Source of the DNA: Rhodospirillum sp. | Lineage (GTDB): Bacteria > Pseudomonadota > Alphaproteobacteria > Rhodospirillales > Rhodospirillaceae | DNA length: 46,104 nt | Direction: 5' to 3' | Assembly: GCA_021741145.1 (NCBI GenBank) | Contig: JAIOYK010000045.1 | Coordinates: 1 to 46,104, forward strand | Shown here: positions 29,525-37,342 of the stretch, piece after piece | Numbering within the stretch: position 1 is the first letter of the stretch | How the letters are laid out: every line of letters begins with the position of its first letter | Notes under the pieces: generated by a model | Told to the model about the DNA's origin: nothing | The model's database searches: none | What the model saw: only the letters and a program-made list of their open reading frames with translations | Translations under genes and position numbers: made by a program

Positions 29525-32500
29525 ATGATCCCCACCAAACTCGCCAAGAAACCCGACGTTCCGGACAATTTCACCCGCCTCGGCGAATACATCGCTGCGG
29601 CCAAGGAGAAGGGCGAGAAGCTCGACAAACTGTGGATCGTCAACTGCGACGCCGGGGAGGGCCTGGAGGATCTGCCCACCGCACTCGCCGAGGTCGAGGC
29701 CGTGCGAAAAATGCGTCCCGACATCGAGAACAAAACCTATCACCTCTCCATCTCCTTCTGGCCGGGCGAACGGGAGCGTCTGACCGAGCAGGACCTTAAG
29801 GACATCGAGGCGGCCTTCGCCAAGGCGCTGGGCTTCGAGGATCACCAGCGCGTGGCGGGCACTCACATCAACACCGACAATTTCCACATACATGTGGCCT
29901 ACAACATGGTGCATCCCGGAACCCTGAAGATGCACCATCCCCACAAAGATTACAGCGCCCTGGAACGAACCGCCCGGGCCATGGAGCGGAAATACGGCCT
30001 CCAGGTCGACCGGGGTATGTCCGACACCCAGGGCCAGGCCAAGGGAAGCACCAAGGCCAGGGACTACGAGGCCCACACCTGGGAACAAAGCTTCCAGAAT
30101 CACATCCTCGAACGCCGCGAGGAGCTGCTCAAGGTCTTTGGTGAAGCCAAGACCTGGCGGGAGCTCCATGAGGGCTTGGCGCTCCACTCCATCGCCCTGA
30201 AACGCCGGGGCAATGGCTTGGTGCTGGCCGACGCGGACGGCAAGCAGACCATGAAGGCCAGCCTCCTTGCCCGGGAGACCTCCCTGGGAGCCCTGGAAAA
30301 GCGTCTGGGGGCCTTCGAGCCGCCCCGCACCCAGGACAGCGAAAAAGAGAAACAGGCCCCCCAGAGGCCAAAAAAATGGGCCTACCGGCCCCGTCCACTC
30401 CTTCGCCATCCGGCGACAAGCCGCCTGTGGCGAAAATATCTGGACCAGAAGCGGGTCATTCCCAAGCGCCCCTCCCTCGCCGCCCGGGTGGCACGGAACT
30501 GGAAACTGTTCCTGATGATGGAGGCCTACGAGGACCCGCTCGCCTTCGTCATCGTCATGGCTCACAAGGAGATGCTCGACACGCTTCTCGGCAACAAGGC
30601 TCCGGAGCCAGCCCCCTGGAAACCACGGACACCCTGGAAACCGGCCCCCGTCCCGGCTGGACTGCGCGAGGCCCTGGACCACTGGAAAGCGTCCAGCACC
30701 TGGGCCAGACCCGGGGACCTCGCATGGCTGGGGGTAAAAGGCCCCGTCGGGCGGGGATGCCGTTTGGACGACGAGGGAAATCTCCTCGTCCCCTTCCGCG
30801 ATTCCGAAAACCGTCTGCGCGGGGTGCGCGTCCTGTCTCCGACCGGCGCATCCCTGGACCTGGGAGAACCGAGTCCAGGGATGCGTCACGTGATCGATCC
30901 GGACAAAAAGCTGGAGAGCGGAGGGCCGGTGATCCTCGCCACGGATTACGCCATGGCCACGGCCATCCAGGTGGCCACGGAACGCCCGGTGATCGTGGTT
31001 CCCAACGAGGCCGCCCTCCCCGCCCTGCTCGAAGACCTCCGGCGGACCCGCCCGGATCTGGAGCCTGTCATTGCCCGGGCTACAGAACCCCGCCTGGATC
31101 CGCCAAGGACCGTCTCCAGAGCCAAAGCCCTCGCGATGGGCGCGTTCGAGGAAGAGGCCCTGAGCATGGCGGATGTCACCGACGCGGACCTTCCGCCCAG
31201 GCCACATCTTCCCCGGGAAATGGACTGGAGCGAAGCCGCTGCCATGGGTGCCTTCGAGGACGACTCCCTGTCCCTCGAAGACGTTCTGGCGGATCAGGAG
31301 GCACCCAAGCCCGGGATCGACCGTGGACCCTTCGGCGCGCCGGTCATCTCCCTGCCCGCCGACGCCAAGCCCATGGAGATCCGCTCGGCCTTCGCCGATG
31401 GGCTCAAGGATCGCGTCCTGCTGACCTGGCGCGAGACCAAGGCCTGGGCCACGCCGGGCAACTCCGCCTGGCTGAAGGCATCGAACATCCGGGGCTACGG
31501 GGTCAAGCTCGCGGAGAATGGCGACCTGGCCGTGCCCCTGAAGGACGCGCGCGGTCGGTTGCGGGACGTCCTCCTGATCGATCAGGAGGGCAATCCGAAG
31601 CCTGTGACCGGTGACCCGGACGGCCCGCCCCTGCGCCATGTCCTCGATCCGGAGCGGCGCCTGGGCAAGGACACCCTGATTGTGGCCACCGACTACGCCT
31701 CGGCCGCCGCGATCCACCGGGCCACCCGCCTGCCGGTGATCCTGGCGAGTGATTCGAACCGCTGGGCGGAGGTTGCCGAGGAGCTTCGGGAACGCTATCC
31801 GGACGAACGCCTGGTCGTCGCCCTGGATGCCGACACCGGCCCACAAGCGGAGGACCTGGCGCGCCGCCTTCGCGCCTCCGTCGTCCGCCCGGACTTGTCT
31901 CCCGGACAAACGCCCACCCCGCTCCGGGGGCTCCAGGGCCGGACCGTTGATCCGACGGAAGCCGCCGCCATGGGGGCTTTCGAGGACCACGCCCTCGACA
32001 TCGAGGACGCCCGGAGCAGCCTCGAAGGACTCAATCCCGTGACGGGCACGCCGCTCCGCACCTTCGGCGACATGGCGGCTGCGGGCATGGTGGAGCGGAT
32101 CCGCGCGGACCTGGCGCCGGAGACCGACGACCGCGCCCTGATGGCCTGGAATGAGGCCAGACCGCTGGAGAAGGACGACAAGCACTTCTGGCTGGAAGGC
32201 CTCGATCGGGCGGCCCGCCGGGATCTCCGCATGGACAAGGGGAACCTGATCGTCCCCCTGCGGGACATGGGGAACCGCCTCTGGGCCGTCCAGGTCGTCA
32301 GTACCACCGGAGAGACCACCACCCACGGCCAGAGCGACCAACCGGGCATCCACCATGTTGTCGGCGACCGCGCGGCATTGAGGAAAGGACCGGTGATCAT
32401 AACAGCCGACCCCGTCTCGGCCCGGGTGCTTCATCAGATGACAGGGCGGCCCATCATCGTGGCGACGGCAAATGAGACCCTGAAGAGCGTCGCGGAAGCT

Positions 32501-32770
32501 TTCAGGCGCCGCGACAAGAACCGGACCATCGTTATCGTGGCCACCGACAGGCACATGGCCAAGCGGAACGAAAGCCTGATCCTCGCGGAGGCCGCGGCCA
32601 AGGCTGTTGGAGGGACACTACTGCGCCCCCCCCTGGACGAGGACGCCCGGGCGAAGGGGTTCACGTCCTTCGGCGACCTGGCCACTGCGGGCAGGCATCC
32701 GGTTATTGGTAAGGCGCTCAAGGAAGCGAAATTGACCATCCCACGACCACGTGGTCTCACACCAGAGTAG
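29525..32770 (+). CDS. traI: MOBP relaxase TraI with three degenerate Toprim-like domains
   Basis: A 1081-residue relaxase. Tyr22 in RLGEYIAAAKEKGE occupies the place of the RP4 TraI nicking tyrosine, followed by WIVNC. Motif III, HINTDNFHIH, places the metal-binding histidines at 114, 121 and 123. It would nick oriT and pilot the strand. After residue 380 there are three related repeats, each with a LLVPFRD/LAVPLKD/LIVPLRD strand, an HVIDP/HVLDP/HVVGD turn and VILATDYA/LIVATDYA/VIITADPV. They resemble the Toprim primase region of the upstream gene, but the catalytic Glu is replaced by Asp or Ala, so they are probably inactive. Motif AMGAF with acidic residues occurs near 538, 574 and 816. 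The 3' end overlaps a Bro-like gene on the other strand. Confidence 0.9.
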   Translation: MIPTKLAKKPDVPDNFTRLGEYIAAAKEKGEKLDKLWIVNCDAGEGLEDLPTALAEVEAVRKMRPDIENKTYHLSISFWPGERERLTEQDLKDIEAAFAKALGFEDHQRVAGTHINTDNFHIHVAYNMVHPGTLKMHHPHKDYSALERTARAMERKYGLQVDRGMSDTQGQAKGSTKARDYEAHTWEQSFQNHILERREELLKVFGEAKTWRELHEGLALHSIALKRRGNGLVLADADGKQTMKASLLARETSLGALEKRLGAFEPPRTQDSEKEKQAPQRPKKWAYRPRPLLRHPATSRLWRKYLDQKRVIPKRPSLAARVARNWKLFLMMEAYEDPLAFVIVMAHKEMLDTLLGNKAPEPAPWKPRTPWKPAPVPAGLREALDHWKASSTWARPGDLAWLGVKGPVGRGCRLDDEGNLLVPFRDSENRLRGVRVLSPTGASLDLGEPSPGMRHVIDPDKKLESGGPVILATDYAMATAIQVATERPVIVVPNEAALPALLEDLRRTRPDLEPVIARATEPRLDPPRTVSRAKALAMGAFEEEALSMADVTDADLPPRPHLPREMDWSEAAAMGAFEDDSLSLEDVLADQEAPKPGIDRGPFGAPVISLPADAKPMEIRSAFADGLKDRVLLTWRETKAWATPGNSAWLKASNIRGYGVKLAENGDLAVPLKDARGRLRDVLLIDQEGNPKPVTGDPDGPPLRHVLDPERRLGKDTLIVATDYASAAAIHRATRLPVILASDSNRWAEVAEELRERYPDERLVVALDADTGPQAEDLARRLRASVVRPDLSPGQTPTPLRGLQGRTVDPTEAAAMGAFEDHALDIEDARSSLEGLNPVTGTPLRTFGDMAAAGMVERIRADLAPETDDRALMAWNEARPLEKDDKHFWLEGLDRAARRDLRMDKGNLIVPLRDMGNRLWAVQVVSTTGETTTHGQSDQPGIHHVVGDRAALRKGPVIITADPVSARVLHQMTGRPIIVATANETLKSVAEAFRRRDKNRTIVIVATDRHMAKRNESLILAEAAAKAVGGTLLRPPLDEDARAKGFTSFGDLATAGRHPVIGKALKEAKLTIPRPRGLTPE

Positions 32771-33264
32771 CCTCCGCCCGCTCCACTGGACAGGGAGTGC
32801 GTTCGGCCCGGATCATCTATCCGGTAGACAGGAACCGCCCAGATCGGTCCCCATTGTCCATCCGGGCGCAGAATTTCCTCCCGAACGGTATACGGGCGCC
32901 CAGAGGTGACCGTCGAATGAAAACCGATATCAGCGCCATACCGACCGGTCCTGCGGATGGTGGGCAGTACCTCTGCGGTGACCCATTTCTTGAACCGCTT
33001 CGCCTGCGGCTTCCGGCTAGAGAAAGTCAAGGAGTAGAGACCGGACTCGTTGATGATAGTGATCTCCTGAACCCTAGCGTCGGCGATACCCTTCATATTG
33101 CGAAGGGTATACTTCTCGTCGTCGTCCAGTCGTGACGCCGCACGAGACGGGTTGGCGATCTCCAGGGCAGAGCACACATCGACCAGAACGAACCAGGGCT
33201 CTCCGTCCCGGCTCACTACTCGGAAGTCGGACCCCTCGAAAGCAAAAGGCGTCACATCGTTCAT
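32434..33264 (-). CDS. Bro-N domain protein with abnormal C-terminus
   Basis: It starts at ATG 33264, with GAGGA nine bases upstream. Residues 1-110 are a Bro-N (phage antirepressor/BRO) domain: DGEPWFVLVDVCSALEIANP, INESGLYSL, and FKKWVTAEVLPTIRRTG. Beyond about residue 165 the frame runs antisense through the last 337 bases of traI and reads low-complexity Ser/Arg sequence. The natural end has probably been lost, so the gene is likely truncated even though it stays open. It is divergent from, and similar to, the gene at 33915. Bro-N proteins bind DNA and act in phage and mobile-element regulation. Confidence 0.65.
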   Translation of the reverse strand: MNDVTPFAFEGSDFRVVSRDGEPWFVLVDVCSALEIANPSRAASRLDDDEKYTLRNMKGIADARVQEITIINESGLYSLTFSSRKPQAKRFKKWVTAEVLPTIRRTGRYGADIGFHSTVTSGRPYTVREEILRPDGQWGPIWAVPVYRIDDPGRTHSLSSGAGGGYSGVRPRGRGMVNFASLSALPITGCLPAVARSPKDVNPFARASSSRGGRSSVPPTALAAASARIRLSFRLAMCLSVATITMVRFLSRRLKASATLFRVSFAVATMMGRPVI

Positions 33265-33425
33265 GACTGGGTTCCTCATGGTGGAAGCTAAAGATGATTG
33301 TCGCCCCACCATGAAACCTGGTCAACCCGACCCTGCACTTACCCCTGGCCTTCAACCCGTTGACGACTGTGGCGGAAATGGAGGTACAGAAGTCCGAGTG
33401 GCGCGATGAAGACGGCCCCGGACCA

Positions 33426-33465
33426 GCAGATGCTCATAGTGATTACCTTCACCATGAGCATCTGC
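33426..33465. repeat. Perfect 12-bp inverted repeat
   Basis: GCAGATGCTCAT (33426-33437) and ATGAGCATCTGC (33454-33465) are exact reverse complements with a 16-base spacer. There is no T-run. It may form a cruciform or a binding site. Confidence 0.85.
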
Positions 33466-33609
33466 ACGGATTTAAGCCACCGAATGTCTTCGCGAAAAGC
33501 GCCTTCATAGCACCCCTCAAAATCGCTTCATTGGTTGGACACCGGGCATATCTCCACCCGTCGTTCATCGAAAAGCCGTCGCACGGTCCCTGCCCTTTTA
33601 TCCCGTTGA

Positions 33610-33674
33610 GCGTGCATAGCACGCGAATAAGGATGCCGTCCAGCCATGGACGGCGCTCGGTACCGGTACCGAGC
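33610..33674. repeat. Cluster of three adjacent palindromes
   Basis: GCGTGC-ATA-GCACGC (33610-33624), GCCGTCC-N6-GGACGGC (33635-33654) and the 20-base perfect palindrome GCTCGGTACCGGTACCGAGC (33655-33674) follow each other within 65 bases. The last two abut directly. Confidence 0.85.
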
Positions 33675-33696
33675 ATATCCTGCCACCCTTACGACA

Positions 33697-33776
33697 GGGA
33701 AAGTCCCGGAAAGAAACGGAAACACCCGGAATCTCACGGAAAGAAGCGGAAAGTCCCGGAATCACGCGGAATGCGG
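33697..33776. repeat. Eight-copy decamer array with exact 10-bp period
   Basis: CGGAA begins at 33707, 33717, 33727, 33737, 33747, 33757 and 33767, with a variant GGGAA at 33697. The five bases between vary (for example AGAAA, CACCC-like, AGTCC). The exact 10-bp period places every unit on nearly the same face of the DNA helix. 10 bp is not a multiple of three, so coding pressure is an unlikely cause. Confidence 0.88.
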
Positions 33777-33914
33777 TAATTTGGCACCACAACCTCTGTA
33801 AATTGACTGAGTTTCATCGCATTCAACACAATCCACACCACTTCCTTACTTCTTGATCCGCCACACCCGACGGCGTACATCTTGATCTGCCCATTTTTTT
33901 CATGGAGAGACCCG

Positions 33915-34535
33915 ATGAATGCCGTGATCCCCTTTGAATTCGATACCTTACCCGTCCGAGGCATCAACATCGACGGAGAGCCCTGGTTCGTCCTGGCCGA
34001 TGTCTGCGCCGCGCTGGAGATCGTCAATTCCCGTGACGCGGCAAAGCGTCTGGATGAAGACGAGAAGGGTGTCGCTTTAACCGACACCCCCTCGGGCAAC
34101 CAGGAGATGAACATCATCAACGAGTCCGGCCTCTACACACTTGTCCTGCGGTGCCGGGGAGCGACCACCCCTGGAACCCTTCCCTACCGCTTCCGCAAAT
34201 GGGTCACCGCCGAGGTCCTGCCCACTATCCGCAAGACCGGCGGCTATGGGACCGAGGCTGTTCTCGACATCACCGCCTTCCCCACCAACGAGGTCATCGA
34301 CCTTTTAAGGCAGCAGATTGAACTGCAATCGGAGTTGATCGAAAGCCTCCGCAAAAAGCAGAAGCACGCGAGACGCGATGAGTTCATCAAGACCGCCCGT
34401 GTTCTGTTCCATCGCACCAGTCTTTCAGACAAAGAAATCGCGGACGCCTTCACCGACTTCCTCGGTGACGAAATGCCCGAATGGGTGGCTTACCAGAGGA
34501 GAAAGTTCGACGAGGAAACCGCCACCAGGAATTAG
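33915..34535 (+). CDS. Bro-N domain antirepressor-like protein
   Basis: The start is ATG 33915 with GGAGAG seven bases upstream; the product is 206 residues. The N-terminal Bro-N domain (about 10-115) contains DGEPWFVLADVCAALEIVNS, INESGLYTLVLRCRG and FRKWVTAEVLPTIRKTGGYG. A helical linker with QQIELQSELIESLRKKQK follows. The C-terminal domain (about 155-206) includes LSDKEIADAFTDFLG and YQRRKF. The protein is complete and is the intact counterpart of the gene at 33264. It probably regulates the element through the non-coding region between them. Confidence 0.85.
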   Translation: MNAVIPFEFDTLPVRGINIDGEPWFVLADVCAALEIVNSRDAAKRLDEDEKGVALTDTPSGNQEMNIINESGLYTLVLRCRGATTPGTLPYRFRKWVTAEVLPTIRKTGGYGTEAVLDITAFPTNEVIDLLRQQIELQSELIESLRKKQKHARRDEFIKTARVLFHRTSLSDKEIADAFTDFLGDEMPEWVAYQRRKFDEETATRN

Positions 34536-34558
34536 GACCGGACTACCGCACCTGAAAA

Positions 34559-34587
34559 TTATGGAATAGGTGCAAAGCACCCCATAA
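34559..34587. repeat. Interrupted palindrome upstream of the recombinase
   Basis: TTATGG (34559-34564) and GGTGC (34569-34573) are mirrored by GCACC (34577-34581) and CCATAA (34582-34587) around AAA. It lies between the Bro-N stop and the serine recombinase. It could be a weak terminator, an operator or a recombination site. Confidence 0.6.
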
Positions 34588-34665
34588 GTTTCACGACCCT
34601 ACCCGCCCGACACCGCCCGGGGGGATCGGCTTCACACATCCCACCTTGGACTTGGACACACCTGC

Positions 34666-36276
34666 ATGCTGGTCGCCCTGTACGCCCGCCATTCCACCGA
34701 CAAGCAACAGGGGTCCGCCGAAGACCAGATCAACCGATGCGCGGCCTTCTGTCGGCAACAGGGGTACAGGGTCGTCGAGGCCTATCGGGACGAGGCTCTG
34801 TCCGGTGCCCATATGCTGAACCGGCCGGGCATCCAGGCCCTCCTCACGGCCGCCATCGATGGCGACTTCGAGCGGGTGATCACCGAGGATCTGTCCCGCA
34901 TTTCCCGCGACCAAGCCGATACCGCGACATTTTTCAAGAAGCTGACCTTCATTGGGGTTGGCATCGAAACGGTATCCGAAGGTATCATTGGAGAACTCCA
35001 CATCGGGCTGAAGAGTACGATGAACGCGCTCTATCTGAAGGACCTCGCCGATAAGACCAGGCGCGGGCAGATCGCCGCGGTGCTGCGCGGCTCGATCCCC
35101 GGGGGCGTCACCTATGGCTACGACATCGTCCGGCGCTTCGATGAGAACGGAGAGCCCATCCGGGGCGCCCGGAGCATCAACGAAGCAGAGGCCGACGTCG
35201 TCAAGGGGATCTTCAGCGACTACCTGGCGGGCGTCAGCCTCAAGAAGATCGTCGAGAACCTGAACAGCCTGGGTCTTCCCTCCCCGACCGGCGGCAAGTG
35301 GGGTCCCACCACCTTGATCGGCTCCGCCGCGCGCGAAACCGGCCTCCTGCGCCAAACCATGTACATGGGCGTCATCACCTTCAACAAGATGGAATTCCGC
35401 AAGCACCCGGAGACGGGAAAGCGCCTGTCCATCCTTCGGCGCCGAACCGAGTGGATCCAGGCCCCGGCGCCAGAGCTGGCCATCCTCGACGAGAGGACCT
35501 TCAAGGCCGTCCAGGAGATGATCATCGAGCGGTCGAGCAAGCGGAGTGAGCTCATTCTCCAGCGCCAGCGGGAAAGCGACGCCGAAAAGACCGCCCGCGA
35601 AGCGGAGCGCGTCAATCGCTGGAAGCGGGACCAGGCCCGGCCGAGGAAGACCATCCACACGGTTCTTTCAGGCAAACTCCGGTGCGCCAAACATGGCCAT
35701 GGAATTACAGCGGCGCGGGAACGCAGCTACGCCTGTCCGGAACCGGGGTGTGACCTTCGCCAGATCGCCCGTGACGATCTCCTGGACCAGGCCATGAAGG
35801 CCCTGGGCAAGCTCACAGGCGCGGCGATTTCGCGCCACTATGAGACCGACGAGATCCGGCGACGGCGGGAGGCGTTCACCGAGGAGATCGAGGCCCTCGC
35901 ACCCCAAATCGAGGCCCTTCGGGAAAAGGTGATGACTGTCCTGGATGCCATCGGTTCGGCGGCCCGCACGGAAACCATCCGAGGCTTCCTCGATGCCCAG
36001 GAAGAAGAGATCCGGAAGCTGCGCTGGGAACAGATCAAACTGGAGCGGCGCCGGGATGCCCTTCAGCCGAAGCCCGGGATGATCAAGGCGGTGCTCCGGA
36101 TCTACACGCAGGCTCTCGCCCAGCTCCGCGCCGATCCGGAAGACCGTCCCGCCACCCTCATCCTGCGCCGAACGATAGAGCGGTTCGACGTGGCCGGAGA
36201 GAGGGAGGAACCCGTGGTCTCGGTCCACTTCAACATCCCCGGCGTTATGGGGCTGTTGGATGAACTGGATCGATAG
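34666..36276 (+). CDS. Large serine recombinase
   Basis: A 536-residue recombinase from ATG 34666. The N-terminal resolvase domain has YARHSTDKQ with Ser10 as the likely nucleophile, EAYRDEALSGAHMLNRPG, and the ITEDLSRISRDQAD motif. The recombinase DNA-binding domain follows (IPGGVTYGYDIVRR; LNSLGLPSPTGGKWGPTTL). A zinc ribbon (LRCAKHGHG, CPEPGC) and a long coiled coil (about 380-460) come next. Such enzymes integrate, excise or invert DNA between two att sites. No att site could be assigned, although the region just upstream is palindromic. Confidence 0.93.
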   Translation: MLVALYARHSTDKQQGSAEDQINRCAAFCRQQGYRVVEAYRDEALSGAHMLNRPGIQALLTAAIDGDFERVITEDLSRISRDQADTATFFKKLTFIGVGIETVSEGIIGELHIGLKSTMNALYLKDLADKTRRGQIAAVLRGSIPGGVTYGYDIVRRFDENGEPIRGARSINEAEADVVKGIFSDYLAGVSLKKIVENLNSLGLPSPTGGKWGPTTLIGSAARETGLLRQTMYMGVITFNKMEFRKHPETGKRLSILRRRTEWIQAPAPELAILDERTFKAVQEMIIERSSKRSELILQRQRESDAEKTAREAERVNRWKRDQARPRKTIHTVLSGKLRCAKHGHGITAARERSYACPEPGCDLRQIARDDLLDQAMKALGKLTGAAISRHYETDEIRRRREAFTEEIEALAPQIEALREKVMTVLDAIGSAARTETIRGFLDAQEEEIRKLRWEQIKLERRRDALQPKPGMIKAVLRIYTQALAQLRADPEDRPATLILRRTIERFDVAGEREEPVVSVHFNIPGVMGLLDELDR

Positions 36277-36482
36277 GGCATGGAAGCAGCGGATCCAGGC
36301 GGGTCTCCATCACAGTCCCATTCCCCGCTCCATGACCCGCCGCTTCCCGCTATTGTCCACCACCAGGGTCCGGTGCGCGATGGCCATGGCGTCGGCCAGA
36401 TGCGCCATGCCGCGGCGCTTCGGAAGATATCGACTGCGATCAGTTATTTAGGCGTCGAATAGCCCGAAGTTCAGTGACTTTC

Positions 36483-36540
36483 GTGACGCTACGAATTTCA
36501 TATTGTGTGACGTCACGAAATCATGATATTGTGACGTCAC
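36483..36540. promoter_or_regulatory. Three operators spaced exactly 24 bp
   Basis: The palindrome GTGACGTCAC occurs at 36507-36516 and 36531-36540. A variant GTGACGCTAC (8 of 10) lies at 36483-36492. All starts are 24 bases apart. They sit 40-100 bases upstream of the small gene at 36579 and probably bind a dimeric regulator, possibly its own product. Confidence 0.75.
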
Positions 36541-36578
36541 GTTTTAATGGTTCCGTGGTGTCGCGAAAGGAGCTTTCC

Positions 36579-36818
36579 ATGATCAAGAAAGGCCGTCCTC
36601 CCCTGAATACGGAGGCCATGACCGACGCGGAACGAGCTGCACGCGCCCGGGCGAAAAAGCGTGTTGAGGCCGAACAAATGGCCAGAGAGGCGGCGGCCGG
36701 TCGTGCTCTTACCGCACATCTTCGACGGTTACGGACGGCCTCTGATCGGGGAGATATGGTGTTGATAGGCAAGATCGTGGCCACGATGGAAGCCGCGGCG
36801 GAAGGACTCAATCCATGA
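36579..36818 (+). CDS. Small basic helical protein behind an operator array (79 aa)
   Basis: It starts at ATG 36579 with AAAGGAG seven bases upstream. The N-terminus KKGRPPLNTEAMTDAERAAR, followed by AKKRVEAEQMAREAAAGR, is like small plasmid proteins of unknown function with a basic DNA-binding-like N-terminus. The C-terminal helix contains HLRRLRTASDRGDMVLIGKI. The gene sits inside the broken zeta gene on the opposite strand. With the three upstream palindromes it forms a compact, probably autoregulated unit. Confidence 0.65.
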   Translation: MIKKGRPPLNTEAMTDAERAARARAKKRVEAEQMAREAAAGRALTAHLRRLRTASDRGDMVLIGKIVATMEAAAEGLNP

Positions 36819-36888
36819 CCCTGTAACCCCGCTCCCGGGCCTCGGCCATGAAGAGCCGTTCGCTGTTTCCGGTTAAGGTGGTTTCGAT

Positions 36889-36922
36889 AGCGAAGGTCCT
36901 TCCGCAGCGAAGGTCCTTCCGC
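36889..36922. repeat. 17-bp tandem duplication in the zeta pseudogene
   Basis: AGCGAAGGTCCTTCCGC is present twice head to tail (36889-36905, 36906-36922). The extra 17 bases shift the zeta reading frame. Confidence 0.85.
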
Positions 36923-37100
36923 GCTGTACCGCGAGGCGTCCGGCCTGACCCACCACGCGACGGTCGTTCCGCGCCTCCGGCGCGATCCGGAACGCGATGT
37001 TATCCGGATTGACAACCTTGATGCGCCCCGACATAGCGGCGCGCCACCGTTGATTTTCCCGCGCCATTCGGTCCAGCGAAGACCCAAAGCTGTGGAGTGG

Positions 37101-37340
37101 TCACAGAATGCGGATGACCTCGTCATCCTCCCCGACGACACGCACCAACTCCCGGCGTCCGTCCGGATGTTCCTTGATCAGAAGGCCTTCGGGTGTGCCT
37201 TCCTCGGCGTAGTAGATGGGGAACCCCGCGTCCAGGTGCTCCTGGGCAGCGGCGCCGTCGTCATGGCGCGCCGCGTTCATCAGGTCGCGCCACAGGGCGT
37301 CGTTGGGATCTTCTTGTCTGGAGGATTTGAGCGCTTCCAT
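37101..37340 (-). CDS. Putative antitoxin partner of the zeta toxin (79 aa)
   Basis: The start is ATG 37340 with GAGGGAG upstream; GTG 37346 would add two residues. The protein is acidic and helical, with NAARHDDGAAAQEHLDAG followed by FPIYYAEEGTPEGLLIKEHP and DGRRELV. This pattern is familiar from small proteins encoded immediately upstream of zeta-like toxins in proteobacteria. Its stop overlaps the toxin start (GTGA). The antitoxin is intact while the toxin is broken. Confidence 0.65.
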   Translation of the reverse strand: MEALKSSRQEDPNDALWRDLMNAARHDDGAAAQEHLDAGFPIYYAEEGTPEGLLIKEHPDGRRELVRVVGEDDEVIRIL

Positions 37341-37342
37341 AT

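Larger units (their letters stand above)
33265..33914. other. Non-coding region between two Bro-N genes
   Basis: 650 bases without a convincing gene. It contains an inverted repeat (33426-33465), a cluster of three palindromes (33610-33674), a 10-bp-period array (33697-33776) and an AT-richer stretch before the next gene. A minus-strand frame at 33449-33676 has some natural-looking residues but no start signal. Such a combination is typical of an origin, a partition site or a control region. Confidence 0.6.
36310..37104 (-). pseudogene. Zeta-toxin-like kinase, broken
   Basis: Read on the minus strand from a GTG at 37104 that overlaps the putative antitoxin stop, the fragments show PQLWVFAGPNGAGKSTVARR (P-loop), then IKVVNPDNIAFRIAPEARND after a one-base frameshift near 37028. 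GRTFAIETTLTGNSERLF follows after a 17-base tandem duplication (36889-36922). The middle is missing: bases about 36455-36820 carry an unrelated plus-strand gene. The C-terminal end resumes at about 36450 (RGMAHLADAMAIAHR, VVDNSGKRRV). Zeta toxins phosphorylate UDP-sugars in cell-wall synthesis. With two frameshifts and an internal replacement it cannot be functional. Confidence 0.78.

Noticed and set aside
29300-32554. A 1084-codon open frame on the minus strand opposite traI
   Set aside because: It is antisense to a clear relaxase with catalytic motifs; its composition (Gly/Val/Asp rich) and lack of ribosome site mark it as a GC-driven shadow.
33449-33676. Minus-strand 75-codon frame with a few natural-looking segments
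   Set aside because: It crosses two palindromes and has no start signal or family match; possible gene fragment only.
33360-33779. 139-codon plus-strand frame through the palindromes and the decamer array
   Set aside because: The residues follow the DNA repeats (repeated Pro-Glu-Ser/Lys-Lys) and there is no ribosome site; the region is better explained as non-coding.
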